Of a DNA stretch of 32,556 nt, positions 25,894 through 32,556 are shown one piece after another (position 1 is the stretch's first letter; every line of letters starts with the position of its first letter). The DNA comes from Synechococcus sp. ARS1019 (GTDB lineage Bacteria; Cyanobacteriota; Cyanobacteriia; PCC-6307; Cyanobiaceae). The stretch covers positions 6,974-39,529 of the forward strand of contig NZED01000031.1 of NCBI GenBank assembly GCA_002690325.1. The letters are read 5' to 3'. The translations under genes and the position numbers were made by a program. A model generated the notes under the pieces. The model saw nothing but the letters and a program-made list of their open reading frames with translations. It was not told the origin of the DNA and did not search any database.

Positions 25894-26913
25894 ATGCAAC
25901 TGCAGGGATTCATGGACGTGAACATCTGGATGATCGTTGGCTTCTTGCTGGCGGCCTTTTCCGTTGTCGCCAACGACTCGCTGCAGACGCTTGGCACCTA
26001 TTTGTCCTCCAACCGAAAACGCACACCCAAAGCCGTGCAGATGGTGTTCATCTGCACGGTCACCGTTGTGGTCCTGATGTTGGGCTGGTACTTGAAGGAT
26101 GGAGATCCGGCGTGGGGTCGCCTCAGTGTTCCGGGGAAAGACTTTCCCCTGCCCGAGCCATTCACCTGGGTGTATGTCATTCCACCGATTGCTGTTCTCG
26201 CCTTAACCCAGTGGGGGGCACCGGTGAGTACATCTTTTCTGGTGCTCTCCTCCTTCCATCCGGCGAATATTGGTGAGCTTCTGTCCAGCTCTCTCAGTGG
26301 ATACCTGCTGGCCTTTTGTGTCGGCTTGTCCGCGTATGGGCTGGGCATGTGGCTGCTCGAACGCTGGGTCTTCCGTCGCAATCAAGACAACAAAGACGTC
26401 CACAAGCTTTGGTACGGATTGCAGTGGGTCTCCACGGGCTTTCTGTGGAGCATGTGGCTGGTTCAGGACCTGGCCAACATCTTCGTGTTCCTCCCTCGAC
26501 AGCTCGATCTCACCGCAATGGTGATTTGCACGTCGGTGTTGTGCCTTGGCCTTTGCCTGCTGGTCTTTACCGGAGGTGGACCGATTCAATCCGTGCTGCG
26601 CAGCAAAACCAACACATCCGATCTGCGATCAGCGACCGTGATCGATTTCTTCTTCGGGTTGTGCCTGCTTTACAAAGCGTTCCTATCGACCTTTCCGCTC
26701 AGCACCACCTGGGTGTTTCTCGGACTCATTGGCGGCCGTGAAATCGCCCTTCGAATCAAAGAACAGGAATTTGAAATCAGATTCACCAATCGCGAAAGCG
26801 GCAACTTGGGCAACGTGATCGGTCGTGATCTCTGGAAAGCCTTTGTTGGCGTTGTCGTCAGCCTTGTCATTGCCCTCAGCATTCAGCCATTGGTGCAACT
26901 CACGTCCAGCTGA
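25894..26913 (+). CDS. PiT-like inorganic phosphate transporter, diverged
   Basis: A 339-residue permease with about eight to ten helices. Near the N-terminus ANDSLQTLGTYLSSN resembles the GANDxxNxxGT signature of PiT phosphate transporters; GAPVSTSFLVLSSF and a later PLSTTWVFLGLIGG repeat resemble the second signature and its duplicate, giving the inverted two-fold plan. The central loop is short. I infer a cation-coupled anion transporter; phosphate is a guess from the family. The ATG at 25894 has AAGGAAG about seven bases upstream, a good ribosome-binding site. It may be in an operon with the two genes before it. Confidence 0.6.
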   Translation: MQLQGFMDVNIWMIVGFLLAAFSVVANDSLQTLGTYLSSNRKRTPKAVQMVFICTVTVVVLMLGWYLKDGDPAWGRLSVPGKDFPLPEPFTWVYVIPPIAVLALTQWGAPVSTSFLVLSSFHPANIGELLSSSLSGYLLAFCVGLSAYGLGMWLLERWVFRRNQDNKDVHKLWYGLQWVSTGFLWSMWLVQDLANIFVFLPRQLDLTAMVICTSVLCLGLCLLVFTGGGPIQSVLRSKTNTSDLRSATVIDFFFGLCLLYKAFLSTFPLSTTWVFLGLIGGREIALRIKEQEFEIRFTNRESGNLGNVIGRDLWKAFVGVVVSLVIALSIQPLVQLTSS

Positions 26914-26976
26914 ACGCATAAACGAACTGGTGGATTGCTCAATCCATGGCTATGGCAGAACTGATGCCTTACCTGC

Positions 26977-27315
26977 ATGGGTGCCCTTTCACTCAGAGCT
27001 CTACCCGTTGTGCTGTTTTGCCTTGGAGCGTCAGCAGCGGGATCCCCATTGGCCTTTCTGCAACCCGACCAGAGCATTCTTGAAGCGCACCAACATCTGA
27101 TTGCAGCCGGATGGCAACCAGCTCCAACCCAGACCCCCTCCGAGCGAGAACGCCAGTGGGCTGCTGTCACGTTGAGTAGTTTGTCCTCTTGCTCGGGAAG
27201 CGGAGCGGGGTTCTGCCGATTTGATTACCAGCGGCAGGAAAAACGCTTGTCGGTGGTCACTGTCCCGTCCAAACCCGGAAAAGCCTCCATTGGACGGGTC
27301 AATCGCTGGTGGTGA
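26977..27315 (+). CDS. Small secreted protein, unknown function
   Basis: A 112-residue protein with a signal peptide (RALPVVLFCLGASAAGS, likely cut near residue 22). The mature part has ILEAHQHLIAAGWQPAP and a CSGSGAGFCRFDYQ stretch with two cysteines that may form a disulfide. This resembles small exported cyanobacterial proteins I cannot name. It starts 63 bases after the PiT-like gene and converges on the PNPOx-like gene; TGAGGG/CCCTCA (27313-27330) at its end may form a short bidirectional hairpin. Confidence 0.6.
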   Translation: MGALSLRALPVVLFCLGASAAGSPLAFLQPDQSILEAHQHLIAAGWQPAPTQTPSERERQWAAVTLSSLSSCSGSGAGFCRFDYQRQEKRLSVVTVPSKPGKASIGRVNRWW

Positions 27316-27327
27316 GGGCCCATTCCC

Positions 27328-27888
27328 TCAAGGATTGAGTCGACGTTCGCGCCACTGATCAGCCACTAGCCAACGACGGCGCCGATGGGGGTGGTGGGTG
27401 AGATCGAGATGGTCAACAGCTGAGACCTGCAAGGTGAGGACAAGAAAATGATCCGGTGGAGTGCTTTGCTCAGGGAGCTCACTGGGGAAAGAGGCATCTG
27501 GATCCAGGTCTGCGCCGGGATCTGGCCAAGCCCACAACGCACGACCGCTGTCGCGCATCGTCGCCCAGTAGTGCTGGCAGAGCAGCGGATCCTCAGCAGG
27601 GTTGGTGGTGCTGATCGCGCCACGAAATCGAAACTGCTGTTTGGCCTTCGCGAACAGCCAGCACACTTCAACGCACGACTGATGTGAAAAATCACCAGCT
27701 TTTTCGCTGCGAGCATCGGTAAACAACAGCAGTTGGTCGTCAGATCGCCAACCTCGAGACACCAGGGTGCGCACCCGTGGTGTCCCATCTCGAGAGACGG
27801 TTGCCAACTGAAGCCAACGGGCTGCGGGTGAGCGACTGTCCCGTTGCTGAGCAGCCTTGAGCAAGGGCCTCCAAGGTGGGAGTGGCAT
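27328..27888 (-). CDS. Pyridoxamine-phosphate-oxidase-like flavoprotein (Pyridox_oxase_2)
   Basis: A 186-residue split-barrel FMN-binding protein like the cyanobacterial Alr4036 group. It shows WLQLATVSRDGTPRVRTLVSRGW near the start, LLLFTDARSEKAGDF (FMN phosphate region), FRFRGAI and a closing RRRRWLVADQWRERRLNP. Relatives oxidise or bind flavin and small amines; the true substrate is unknown, and it is not the standard PdxH. It is encoded 14 bases after the HDAC-family gene on the same strand. Confidence 0.8.
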   Translation of the reverse strand: MPLPPWRPLLKAAQQRDSRSPAARWLQLATVSRDGTPRVRTLVSRGWRSDDQLLLFTDARSEKAGDFSHQSCVEVCWLFAKAKQQFRFRGAISTTNPAEDPLLCQHYWATMRDSGRALWAWPDPGADLDPDASFPSELPEQSTPPDHFLVLTLQVSAVDHLDLTHHPHRRRRWLVADQWRERRLNP

Positions 27889-27902
27889 GACTGGAACCGT
27901 CC

Positions 27903-28817
27903 CTAAAGACCATATAAACGACCCTGTTCAACCGCAGCTCGAATCACCAAGGCATGGCGAGGGACAAGTGCCTCAAGATCGTCATAACCACCTCCGATCA
28001 CGGTTGCGACGGGAATGGAGCGCCGCAAACAAGCATCCAAAACAAGACGATCACGGTTCAAGAGGCCGTGATCTGTCAAAGCGAGACGGCCCAATCGATC
28101 ATCTTGATGGGGATCAACTCCTGCATTGAACAACACAAGATCAGGCTTGAACTGATCAATCAAGCAGGGAAGTCGATCACCGATGGCTGACAGATAACCT
28201 TGATCATCAACACCATCCTGCAGCGGCAAATCAGCATCACTTTCAACCTTTCGCAAAGGAAAGTTGCTGGCAGCGTGAACAGACAAGGTAAAGATCCTGG
28301 GCTCATCACAACAGCATGCAGCCGTTCCATCACCCTGATGAACATCCAAGTCGATCACCATCAAACGTTCAACTTCACCAGTGGCCAAAAGAACCCGTGC
28401 AGCAATCGCGCAATCATTAAAAATGCAAAATCCGCTTCCAAAATCTCGATGGGCATGGTGGGTCCCTCCTGCGAGATGGCAGGCCAATCCATGCGACAAA
28501 GCCAGTCGAGCCGTCTTGAGTGTGCCACCAACGGCCAACCAGGTTCGTTGGATCAGCGGCGTGGTGGCGGGCAAACCGATCCGACGCTGATCGGCCCGCG
28601 ACAAACGGTCGCGACTGAAATCCTCGTGATAGCGACGGGCATGGACCCGCTCCAGGTCACGCTTGGAGATCGAGATTGGGCGAACCACCTGATCAGCCTG
28701 AATCAACTGTTGATCCAACAGCAGTTGATGCAACAACCGAAACTTGGCCATCGGAAACCGATGCGTACTGGGCAGCGGAGCCGAATACAACGGGTGATAG
28801 ACGACTGGTATTGGCAC
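27903..28817 (-). CDS. Histone-deacetylase-family amidohydrolase
   Basis: A 304-residue zinc hydrolase of the HDAC/AcuC superfamily. It has the tandem active-site histidines H120 and H121 in GGTHHAHRDFGSGFCIFND, zinc ligands D158 and H160 in DLDVHQGDGTA, and a later aspartate in FNAGVDPHQDDRLGRL. In bacteria such enzymes remove acyl groups from small molecules (polyamines, acetoin-related) or proteins; the substrate here is not visible. The GTG at 28817 is the start. It is followed closely by the PNPOx-like gene, probably as an operon. Confidence 0.88.
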   Translation of the reverse strand: MPIPVVYHPLYSAPLPSTHRFPMAKFRLLHQLLLDQQLIQADQVVRPISISKRDLERVHARRYHEDFSRDRLSRADQRRIGLPATTPLIQRTWLAVGGTLKTARLALSHGLACHLAGGTHHAHRDFGSGFCIFNDCAIAARVLLATGEVERLMVIDLDVHQGDGTAACCCDEPRIFTLSVHAASNFPLRKVESDADLPLQDGVDDQGYLSAIGDRLPCLIDQFKPDLVLFNAGVDPHQDDRLGRLALTDHGLLNRDRLVLDACLRRSIPVATVIGGGYDDLEALVPRHALVIRAAVEQGRLYGL

Positions 28818-28971
28818 GACAAGCTCAGACCGTGACTGGTTTGGAGTTCACCTGAAGCCACGCCCAGGATGAAGGCAAAGGTAACAACAATCCCGAAACC
28901 GGTGAGCACAAGCAGTCAAAAAAAGCAGACCAAAAGCGTGCTATAGGAAGGTCACAATCAAATATCTAAAA

Positions 28972-29127
28972 ATGAAGCGACTTCTTATCGTTCATAACAT
29001 CATTACCGGGCAAGATATTGTTCACGAATTTTGCGAAACAGACTTCGCAATCGAAATCGTCGAAGGCGAAGACGATGGACAAGGGGAGCTTGACATTGAG
29101 TCAAAACTCTTTTACCGACTTGACTAA
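28972..29127 (+). CDS. Small acidic protein, unknown function
   Basis: A 51-residue frame from ATG 28972. The product starts MKRLLIVHNIITGQDIVHEF and has an acidic middle (EIVEGEDDGQGELDIESK), ending FYRLD. It looks like a small alpha/beta unit, possibly related to short picocyanobacterial proteins, but I cannot name the family. An AGGAAGG sequence lies about 20 bases upstream, rather far. The DNA is AT-rich compared with the neighbours. It is divergent from the HDAC-family gene and convergent with the small-gene cluster ending at 29205. Confidence 0.5.
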   Translation: MKRLLIVHNIITGQDIVHEFCETDFAIEIVEGEDDGQGELDIESKLFYRLD

Positions 29128-29204
29128 CACTGTCAAGACAACAAATAACCCCTGAGCCTTCAGAAGCAAAAGGCGTGGTGAAAGAAAGTCAAAAAAGTGA
29201 TTGG

Positions 29205-29306
29205 TTAACGATCAACAATTCTGGCATGATCGGCTTCATACGATTTTTGCTCGATCACCAGGGCAAGGAGACCAAAAAAAGATAACAACAAAGAAACAAC
29301 CATCAT
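29205..29306 (-). CDS. Tiny single-pass membrane peptide
   Basis: A 33-residue frame whose first 18 residues are one hydrophobic helix (MMVVSLLLSFFGLLALVI), followed by a charged tail (EQKSYEADHARIVDR). Its ATG overlaps the stop of the preceding gene by four bases (ATGA), a classic sign of translational coupling, which is the main support. The function is unknown; such peptides often tune membrane complexes. Confidence 0.45.
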   Translation of the reverse strand: MMVVSLLLSFFGLLALVIEQKSYEADHARIVDR

Positions 29307-29488
29307 GCTGCAGAACGTGTCGCCAACTGATCAGCAAGGAACTGATTCAAAGCATGAACGCCTGACTGTCCAGATCGATCTGCCGACAACAGGGATTGAG
29401 CCTCTCGCAAATAATGAAAATAACTTTGTCGATCCGAAGCTTGATTAGCCAAATCCATGAGTTGACGATATCGGCTCGAAAGAGTCAT
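29303..29488 (-). CDS. Small helical protein, unknown function
   Basis: A 61-residue protein from ATG 29488 (TLSSRYRQLMDLANQASDRQ, then FHYLREAQSLLSADRSG), helical and soluble, not recognised. AAGGGAG lies roughly a dozen bases upstream of the ATG. The frame extends to 29599, but that part overlaps the gene at 29557 and lacks likeness to a protein. Its stop overlaps the start of the 33-residue membrane peptide (ATGA). Confidence 0.55.
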   Translation of the reverse strand: MTLSSRYRQLMDLANQASDRQSYFHYLREAQSLLSADRSGQSGVHALNQFLADQLATRSAA

Positions 29489-29556
29489 GCAATTAATTTC
29501 TCCCTTGGAGGAATTTTCAATCAAACACGCCTTTGCGGCTGTAGCGAATGCGTCAA

Positions 29557-29739
29557 TCAGGCTGCAAGCTCGGTGCCGAACTCCATCTCGTCCGACCAAT
29601 CGCTCATGATTGATGTCTCATCGAGCTGCCCAAGCTGATAAAGGCTGAATGCAGCCAGCGTCCAGTCCTTCAGTTTCAGAGCGTCGAGGTGCTTAGCAGC
29701 TAGCAATGTCGCAACGATCTCGAGATCAACCCCGTTCAT
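29557..29739 (-). CDS. Small acidic protein, unknown function
   Basis: A 60-residue protein: an N-terminal helix-rich part (NGVDLEIVATLLAAKHLDAL) followed by KDWTLAAFSLYQLGQLDE and an acidic end. It is not recognised. It is the first of three tiny genes on the minus strand (29205-29739), 68 bases before the second. No strong ribosome-binding site is seen before ATG 29739, so the start could differ. Confidence 0.5.
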   Translation of the reverse strand: MNGVDLEIVATLLAAKHLDALKLKDWTLAAFSLYQLGQLDETSIMSDWSDEMEFGTELAA

Positions 29740-29836
29740 CTGCCAGCGGCAACTGAGTGAATCAAACCGCTTGAACGGCAGCGGGCAAGACGAGAAAACA
29801 GAAAACAGTCTGGAAAGATCCGATCATCGATTCATC

Positions 29837-30238
29837 TCACTCCGCCGATCGAGTCACACCGTCCAACTCGATCCTGAAGATCGGAGCAATGAGCTCAATC
29901 GCGCCCTGAGGTTTCAAGACCTGCAAGCCATAAACAAAATCATTGGGGACTTCAATCCGAACAGTGCACCGTTGCGTCGTCCCGTCAGAGCCTTGATCGG
30001 AGCCACACCGCCCCAAGCGTTTGGTGCGAATCACGGAGCCATCGGCGCGCACGACGGTGAGAGCAGTCCCGATCAAAGTCGCCTCACAGGATTCAACGCT
30101 GCCATCGATCGTGCAAACGGGTTGCGATCGCAGCGGGCCGGCATCGATCAACAGGCTGCCAACACCAAGCACGAATGAGACGCACGCACCCATGCCCATG
30201 GAGCGCCAATGCCAAGGGGAGCGATTTTGGTCTGTCAC
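29837..30238 (-). CDS. Small membrane-anchored protein downstream of argF
   Basis: A 133-residue protein with one hydrophobic stretch (GMGACVSFVLGVGSLLIDAG, about residues 15-34) and a beta-rich rest with four cysteines (VCTIDGSVESCEATLIG, LGRCGSDQGSDGTTQRCTVRIEV), which could form two disulfides outside the cytoplasm. The family is not recognised. It starts with GTG at 30238, overlapping the argF stop by one base (TAGTG), so its translation is tied to argF. Confidence 0.6.
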   Translation of the reverse strand: MTDQNRSPWHWRSMGMGACVSFVLGVGSLLIDAGPLRSQPVCTIDGSVESCEATLIGTALTVVRADGSVIRTKRLGRCGSDQGSDGTTQRCTVRIEVPNDFVYGLQVLKPQGAIELIAPIFRIELDGVTRSAE

Positions 30239-31197
30239 TACAGACCACCGAGGACAGCTGCAAGCAAGGCCTGCTGAGCATGCAATCGGTTTTCTGCCTG
30301 ATCAAAAATGCGACTGGAGGCTCCTTCCATCACCTCCGCCGTGATTTCCTCACCGCGATGCGCTGGAAGACAGTGCAAGACGATCGCATCGGCTGCGGCA
30401 TGCCCCATAAGCTCCTGATCAAGGCAGAACGCAGCAAACGCTTGCTCACGCTCGTGCTGCTCCTCTTCCTGCCCCATCGACGCCCAAACGTCGGTATACA
30501 CAGCCTGCGCCCCGCGCACAGCTTCGACCGGATCGGAGAGAACCTCGATGGAGGCTCCCTGCTGAGCCAGCGAGCGTGCCTGGTCGAGAATGCCTGACAG
30601 TGGCTCAAAGCCTTCCGGACAACCAATCCGGACGTTGACTCCAAGCAGGGCTCCACAAAGCATCAAGGAGTGAGCAACGTTGTTGCCATCTCCGATATAA
30701 GCCAAGGTTTGACCAGCCAGATCACCATGCACCTCACGCATGGTGAGGAAATCAGCCAAGGCCTGACAGGGATGTTCAAGATCCGTCAGGGCATTGATCA
30801 CAGGAACTGTGGACCAGTGGGCGTAGTCGACAATCTCCTGTTGCGCGTAGGTGCGAACAGCCAAAGCGTCGCAATAACGGCTCAAGACCCGCGCTGTGTC
30901 CTGCAAAGGCTCACCACGACCCAACTGCGTCACGCTGGGGTTGAGATCCACAGTTTGTCCGCCGAGGCGAGTCATCGCAACGGAAAAACTCACTCGCGTG
31001 CGGGTGGAGGCCTTCGTGAAGATCAGACCGAGAACACGATTGCCAAGATCAATCCGGCGTTCACCCGATTTGAGTTGAGACGCCAGCTCGAGCAGAGCAG
31101 CGGTCTCCTCAGCTGAAAAATCGGCCGAGGAAAGAAAATCTCGGCCTGTCAGGGCTGTTAATGAGGCGGCAACCCCCGCTGCAGCGGTAGCCATCAT
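30238..31197 (-). CDS. argF: Ornithine carbamoyltransferase
   Basis: A 319-residue cytoplasmic enzyme that makes citrulline from ornithine and carbamoyl phosphate in arginine synthesis. Key motifs are all present: STRTR (residues 64-68, carbamoyl phosphate), HPCQ (142-145), DVWASMGQE (ornithine-binding SMG, about 237-243) and HCLPAHRG (275-282). The length is normal. ATG 31197, or the next codon ATG, follows GAAAG by a few bases. It lies 42 bases after ftsH on the same strand; the link looks like shared transcription rather than shared function. Confidence 0.96.
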   Translation of the reverse strand: MMATAAAGVAASLTALTGRDFLSSADFSAEETAALLELASQLKSGERRIDLGNRVLGLIFTKASTRTRVSFSVAMTRLGGQTVDLNPSVTQLGRGEPLQDTARVLSRYCDALAVRTYAQQEIVDYAHWSTVPVINALTDLEHPCQALADFLTMREVHGDLAGQTLAYIGDGNNVAHSLMLCGALLGVNVRIGCPEGFEPLSGILDQARSLAQQGASIEVLSDPVEAVRGAQAVYTDVWASMGQEEEQHEREQAFAAFCLDQELMGHAAADAIVLHCLPAHRGEEITAEVMEGASSRIFDQAENRLHAQQALLAAVLGGL

Positions 31198-31239
31198 TCA
31201 CTTTCAAAGGACTGTTATCGGGGATAAGAGGCCTGCGCG

Positions 31240-32556
31240 TCAAGCGCTGACACCCTCAGGAAGCACGCTGGCTTCGAGCATTTGCTTGAGATCATCACCC
31301 TCAATCACCTCTTTTTCGAGGATCTTCTGGGCGATTGTTTCCAGCAAAGCGATGTTTTGACGCAGGATCGAAATAGCATCGTCATGCGCCTTGTCGACCA
31401 GACCGCGGACTTCATGGTCAATGGCCTGAGCAGTGGCATCACTCACCGAACGCCGTGGGTTGTTGTTACCCCCAAGGAAACGACCACCACCCTGCTTGTC
31501 GTAAGCAAGGGGGCCAAGGGTTTCACTCATCCCATAGGTACCGACCATTTGCTCAGCGAGATCCGTGGCTCGCTGGAGATCATTGGCGGCACCGGTCGTG
31601 ATTTTGCCGAACACAATTTCCTCAGCGGAGCGCCCACCCAACAAGGTTGCAATTTGACCCTGTAATTCCTCTTTGGAGTTGAGGAAGCGTTCCTCCGTTG
31701 GCAACTGAAGGGTGTAGCCGAGGGCACTCATCCCCCTGGGCACAATCGAAATCTTGGCCACTTTGCTCCCACCGGGCATGAGATGTCCGACGATCGCGTG
31801 ACCGACTTCGTGATACGCGACAACCTTTTTTTCATCGGGCTGAAGCACACGGCTCTTCTTCTCCAGACCAGCCACGACCCTCTCAATGGCTTCACTGAGG
31901 TCTTGCTGTTCAACACTCTTTCGCATCGCTCGAGCCGCAAGCAAAGCAGCTTCATTGACCAGGTTGGCCAGATCAGCCCCGGCGAATCCACTGGTGGCTT
32001 GGGCGACGCTGTCGAGGTCGACAGCCTCCGCCAGCTTCACTTTTTTGGCATAGATCTCAAGGATGGTTTTCCGACCGGAAAGATCCGGACGATCGACCAA
32101 GACCTGACGGTCAAAACGTCCTGGACGCAAGAGAGCAGCGTCGAGCACCTCGGGTTGGTTGGTGGCTGCCAGCACAATCACCGGTTTGTCCTGGGCGGTG
32201 AAACCGTCCATCTCGGTCAGCAGCTGATTCAGCGTCTGCTCGCGTTCATCGTTGCCACCAACAACACCCATAGAGCCGGAACGGCTCTTACCAATGGCAT
32301 CGAGCTCATCGATAAAGATGATGCAAGGTGCTTTTTTCTTGGCTTCTTCAAACAGATCGCGAACGCGAGCGGCTCCTGCACCAACAAAGAGTTCGACGAA
32401 CTCTGAGCCAGAAATAATGAAGAACGGAACACCAGCTTCGCCAGCCACGGCCTTAGAAAGCAGGGTCTTACCGGTGCCAGGAGGACCAACCAGCAGCACT
32501 CCTTTGGGAATCCGTGCACCAATATCGGCATAACGCTCTGGCGTTTTGAGGAAATC
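31240..32556 (-). CDS. ftsH: FtsH AAA+ zinc protease, 5' end outside window
   Basis: The last 438 residues of a membrane-bound ATP-dependent protease; the N-terminal membrane part is beyond position 32556. Visible are Walker A GPPGTGKT, Walker [13 protein letters not shown], the second-region-of-homology stretch [20 protein letters not shown], and the zinc site HEVGH in [15 protein letters not shown]. The C-terminus ([14 protein letters not shown]) is normal. FtsH degrades damaged membrane proteins, in cyanobacteria notably photosystem II D1. Which of the several cyanobacterial FtsH proteins this is cannot be settled from the C-terminal part alone. It leads the ftsH-argF run. Confidence 0.96.
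   Translation of the reverse strand, partial: DFLKTPERYADIGARIPKGVLLVGPPGTGKTLLSKAVAGEAGVPFFIISGSEFVELFVGAGAARVRDLFEEAKKKAPCIIFIDELDAIGKSRSGSMGVVGGNDEREQTLNQLLTEMDGFTAQDKPVIVLAATNQPEVLDAALLRPGRFDRQVLVDRPDLSGRKTILEIYAKKVKLAEAVDLDSVAQATSGFAGADLANLVNEAALLAARAMRKSVEQQDLSEAIERVVAGLEKKSRVLQPDEKKVVAYHEVGHAIVGHLMPGGSKVAKISIVPRGMSALGYTLQLPTEERFLNSKEELQGQIATLLGGRSAEEIVFGKITTGAANDLQRATDLAEQMVGTYGMSETLGPLAYDKQGGGRFLGGNNNPRRSVSDATAQAIDHEVRGLVDKAHDDAISILRQNIALLETIAQKILEKEVIEGDDLKQMLEASVLPEGVSA

Noticed and set aside
28200-28835. 211-codon frame antisense to the HDAC-family gene
   Set aside because: Shadow frame; the minus-strand gene has all catalytic motifs.
28832-28909. Hydrophobic minus-strand frame (LTGFGIVVTFAFILGVASG) before the HDAC-family gene
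   Set aside because: The frame runs on into the HDAC-family gene in another frame with no early stop, so it is probably chance.
29150-29180. GCCTT/AAGGC inverted repeat after the tiny-gene cluster
   Set aside because: Only five pairs and no T-run; too weak to call a terminator.
31783-32406. 207-codon frame antisense to ftsH
   Set aside because: Shadow frame of a highly conserved gene.

Overview
The window looks like a chromosomal segment of a marine picocyanobacterium, most probably a Synechococcus of the oceanic group. The clues are tightly packed genes of moderate-to-high GC; a glucosyl-glycerol-phosphate phosphatase (StpA) for the compatible solute of marine and salt-tolerant cyanobacteria; a Tic55/PaO-type Rieske oxygenase; and several small protein families typical of picocyanobacteria (DUF3721, DUF3764, the TIGR02450 Trp-rich family). 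The species call is an inference from gene content. No rRNA, tRNA, CRISPR array, insertion sequence or phage gene was seen.

Layout. 1-767: an AT-rich stretch with a short GTG-started bacterial metallothionein gene on the minus strand, preceded by a good promoter and a Fur/Zur-like box, then the leader of a SulP anion transporter (768-2354). 2364-6447: a small secreted protein, then a complete four-gene amino-acid ABC transporter (binding protein, two permeases, ATPase) with overlapping stop and start codons. 6469-8871: two small minus-strand genes, an AEC-type permease, an AlkB-like dioxygenase and a small zinc-ribbon-like protein. 8847-16162: a minus-strand run holding metA and metY (methionine synthesis through acylhomoserine), a lytic transglycosylase, a DOMON-like protein, a sugar-kinase-like phosphotransferase and a 520-residue protein with dehydrogenase-like traits. 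16208-18639: a glutathione S-transferase, a membrane-anchored beta-repeat protein and the Rieske oxygenase. 18640-18936: a gene-free stretch with two RNA hairpins, the second a strong terminator, just before stpA. 18937-22806: stpA, an unknown membrane-anchored protein, the arsenosugar radical-SAM enzyme ArsS and a tandem DUF3721 pair. 22826-23663: a Fur-family regulator, probably Zur, divergent from a DUF3764 gene. 23663-27315: mostly small proteins, a 2OG-Fe(II) oxygenase, a possible L,D-transpeptidase lipoprotein and a PiT-like permease. 27328-29739: a PNPOx-like flavoprotein, a histone-deacetylase-family amidohydrolase and a set of very small genes. 29837-32556: ftsH (5' end outside the window), argF and a small membrane protein in one direction.

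How the parts may work together. The strongest theme is metal handling: a metallothionein whose promoter carries a Fur/Zur-like box upstream of the -35, a Zur-like regulator with an inverted repeat over its own -10, and next to it two small proteins with a conserved Cys-His-Met-Cys-His pattern. A second unit is metY-metA, where an active-site glutamate in MetA suggests acetyl rather than succinyl transfer, matching the O-acetylhomoserine sulfhydrylase beside it. The least explained pieces are the structured RNA before stpA, the decapeptide-repeat DUF3721 protein and the tiny genes at 6469-6846 and 28972-29739.
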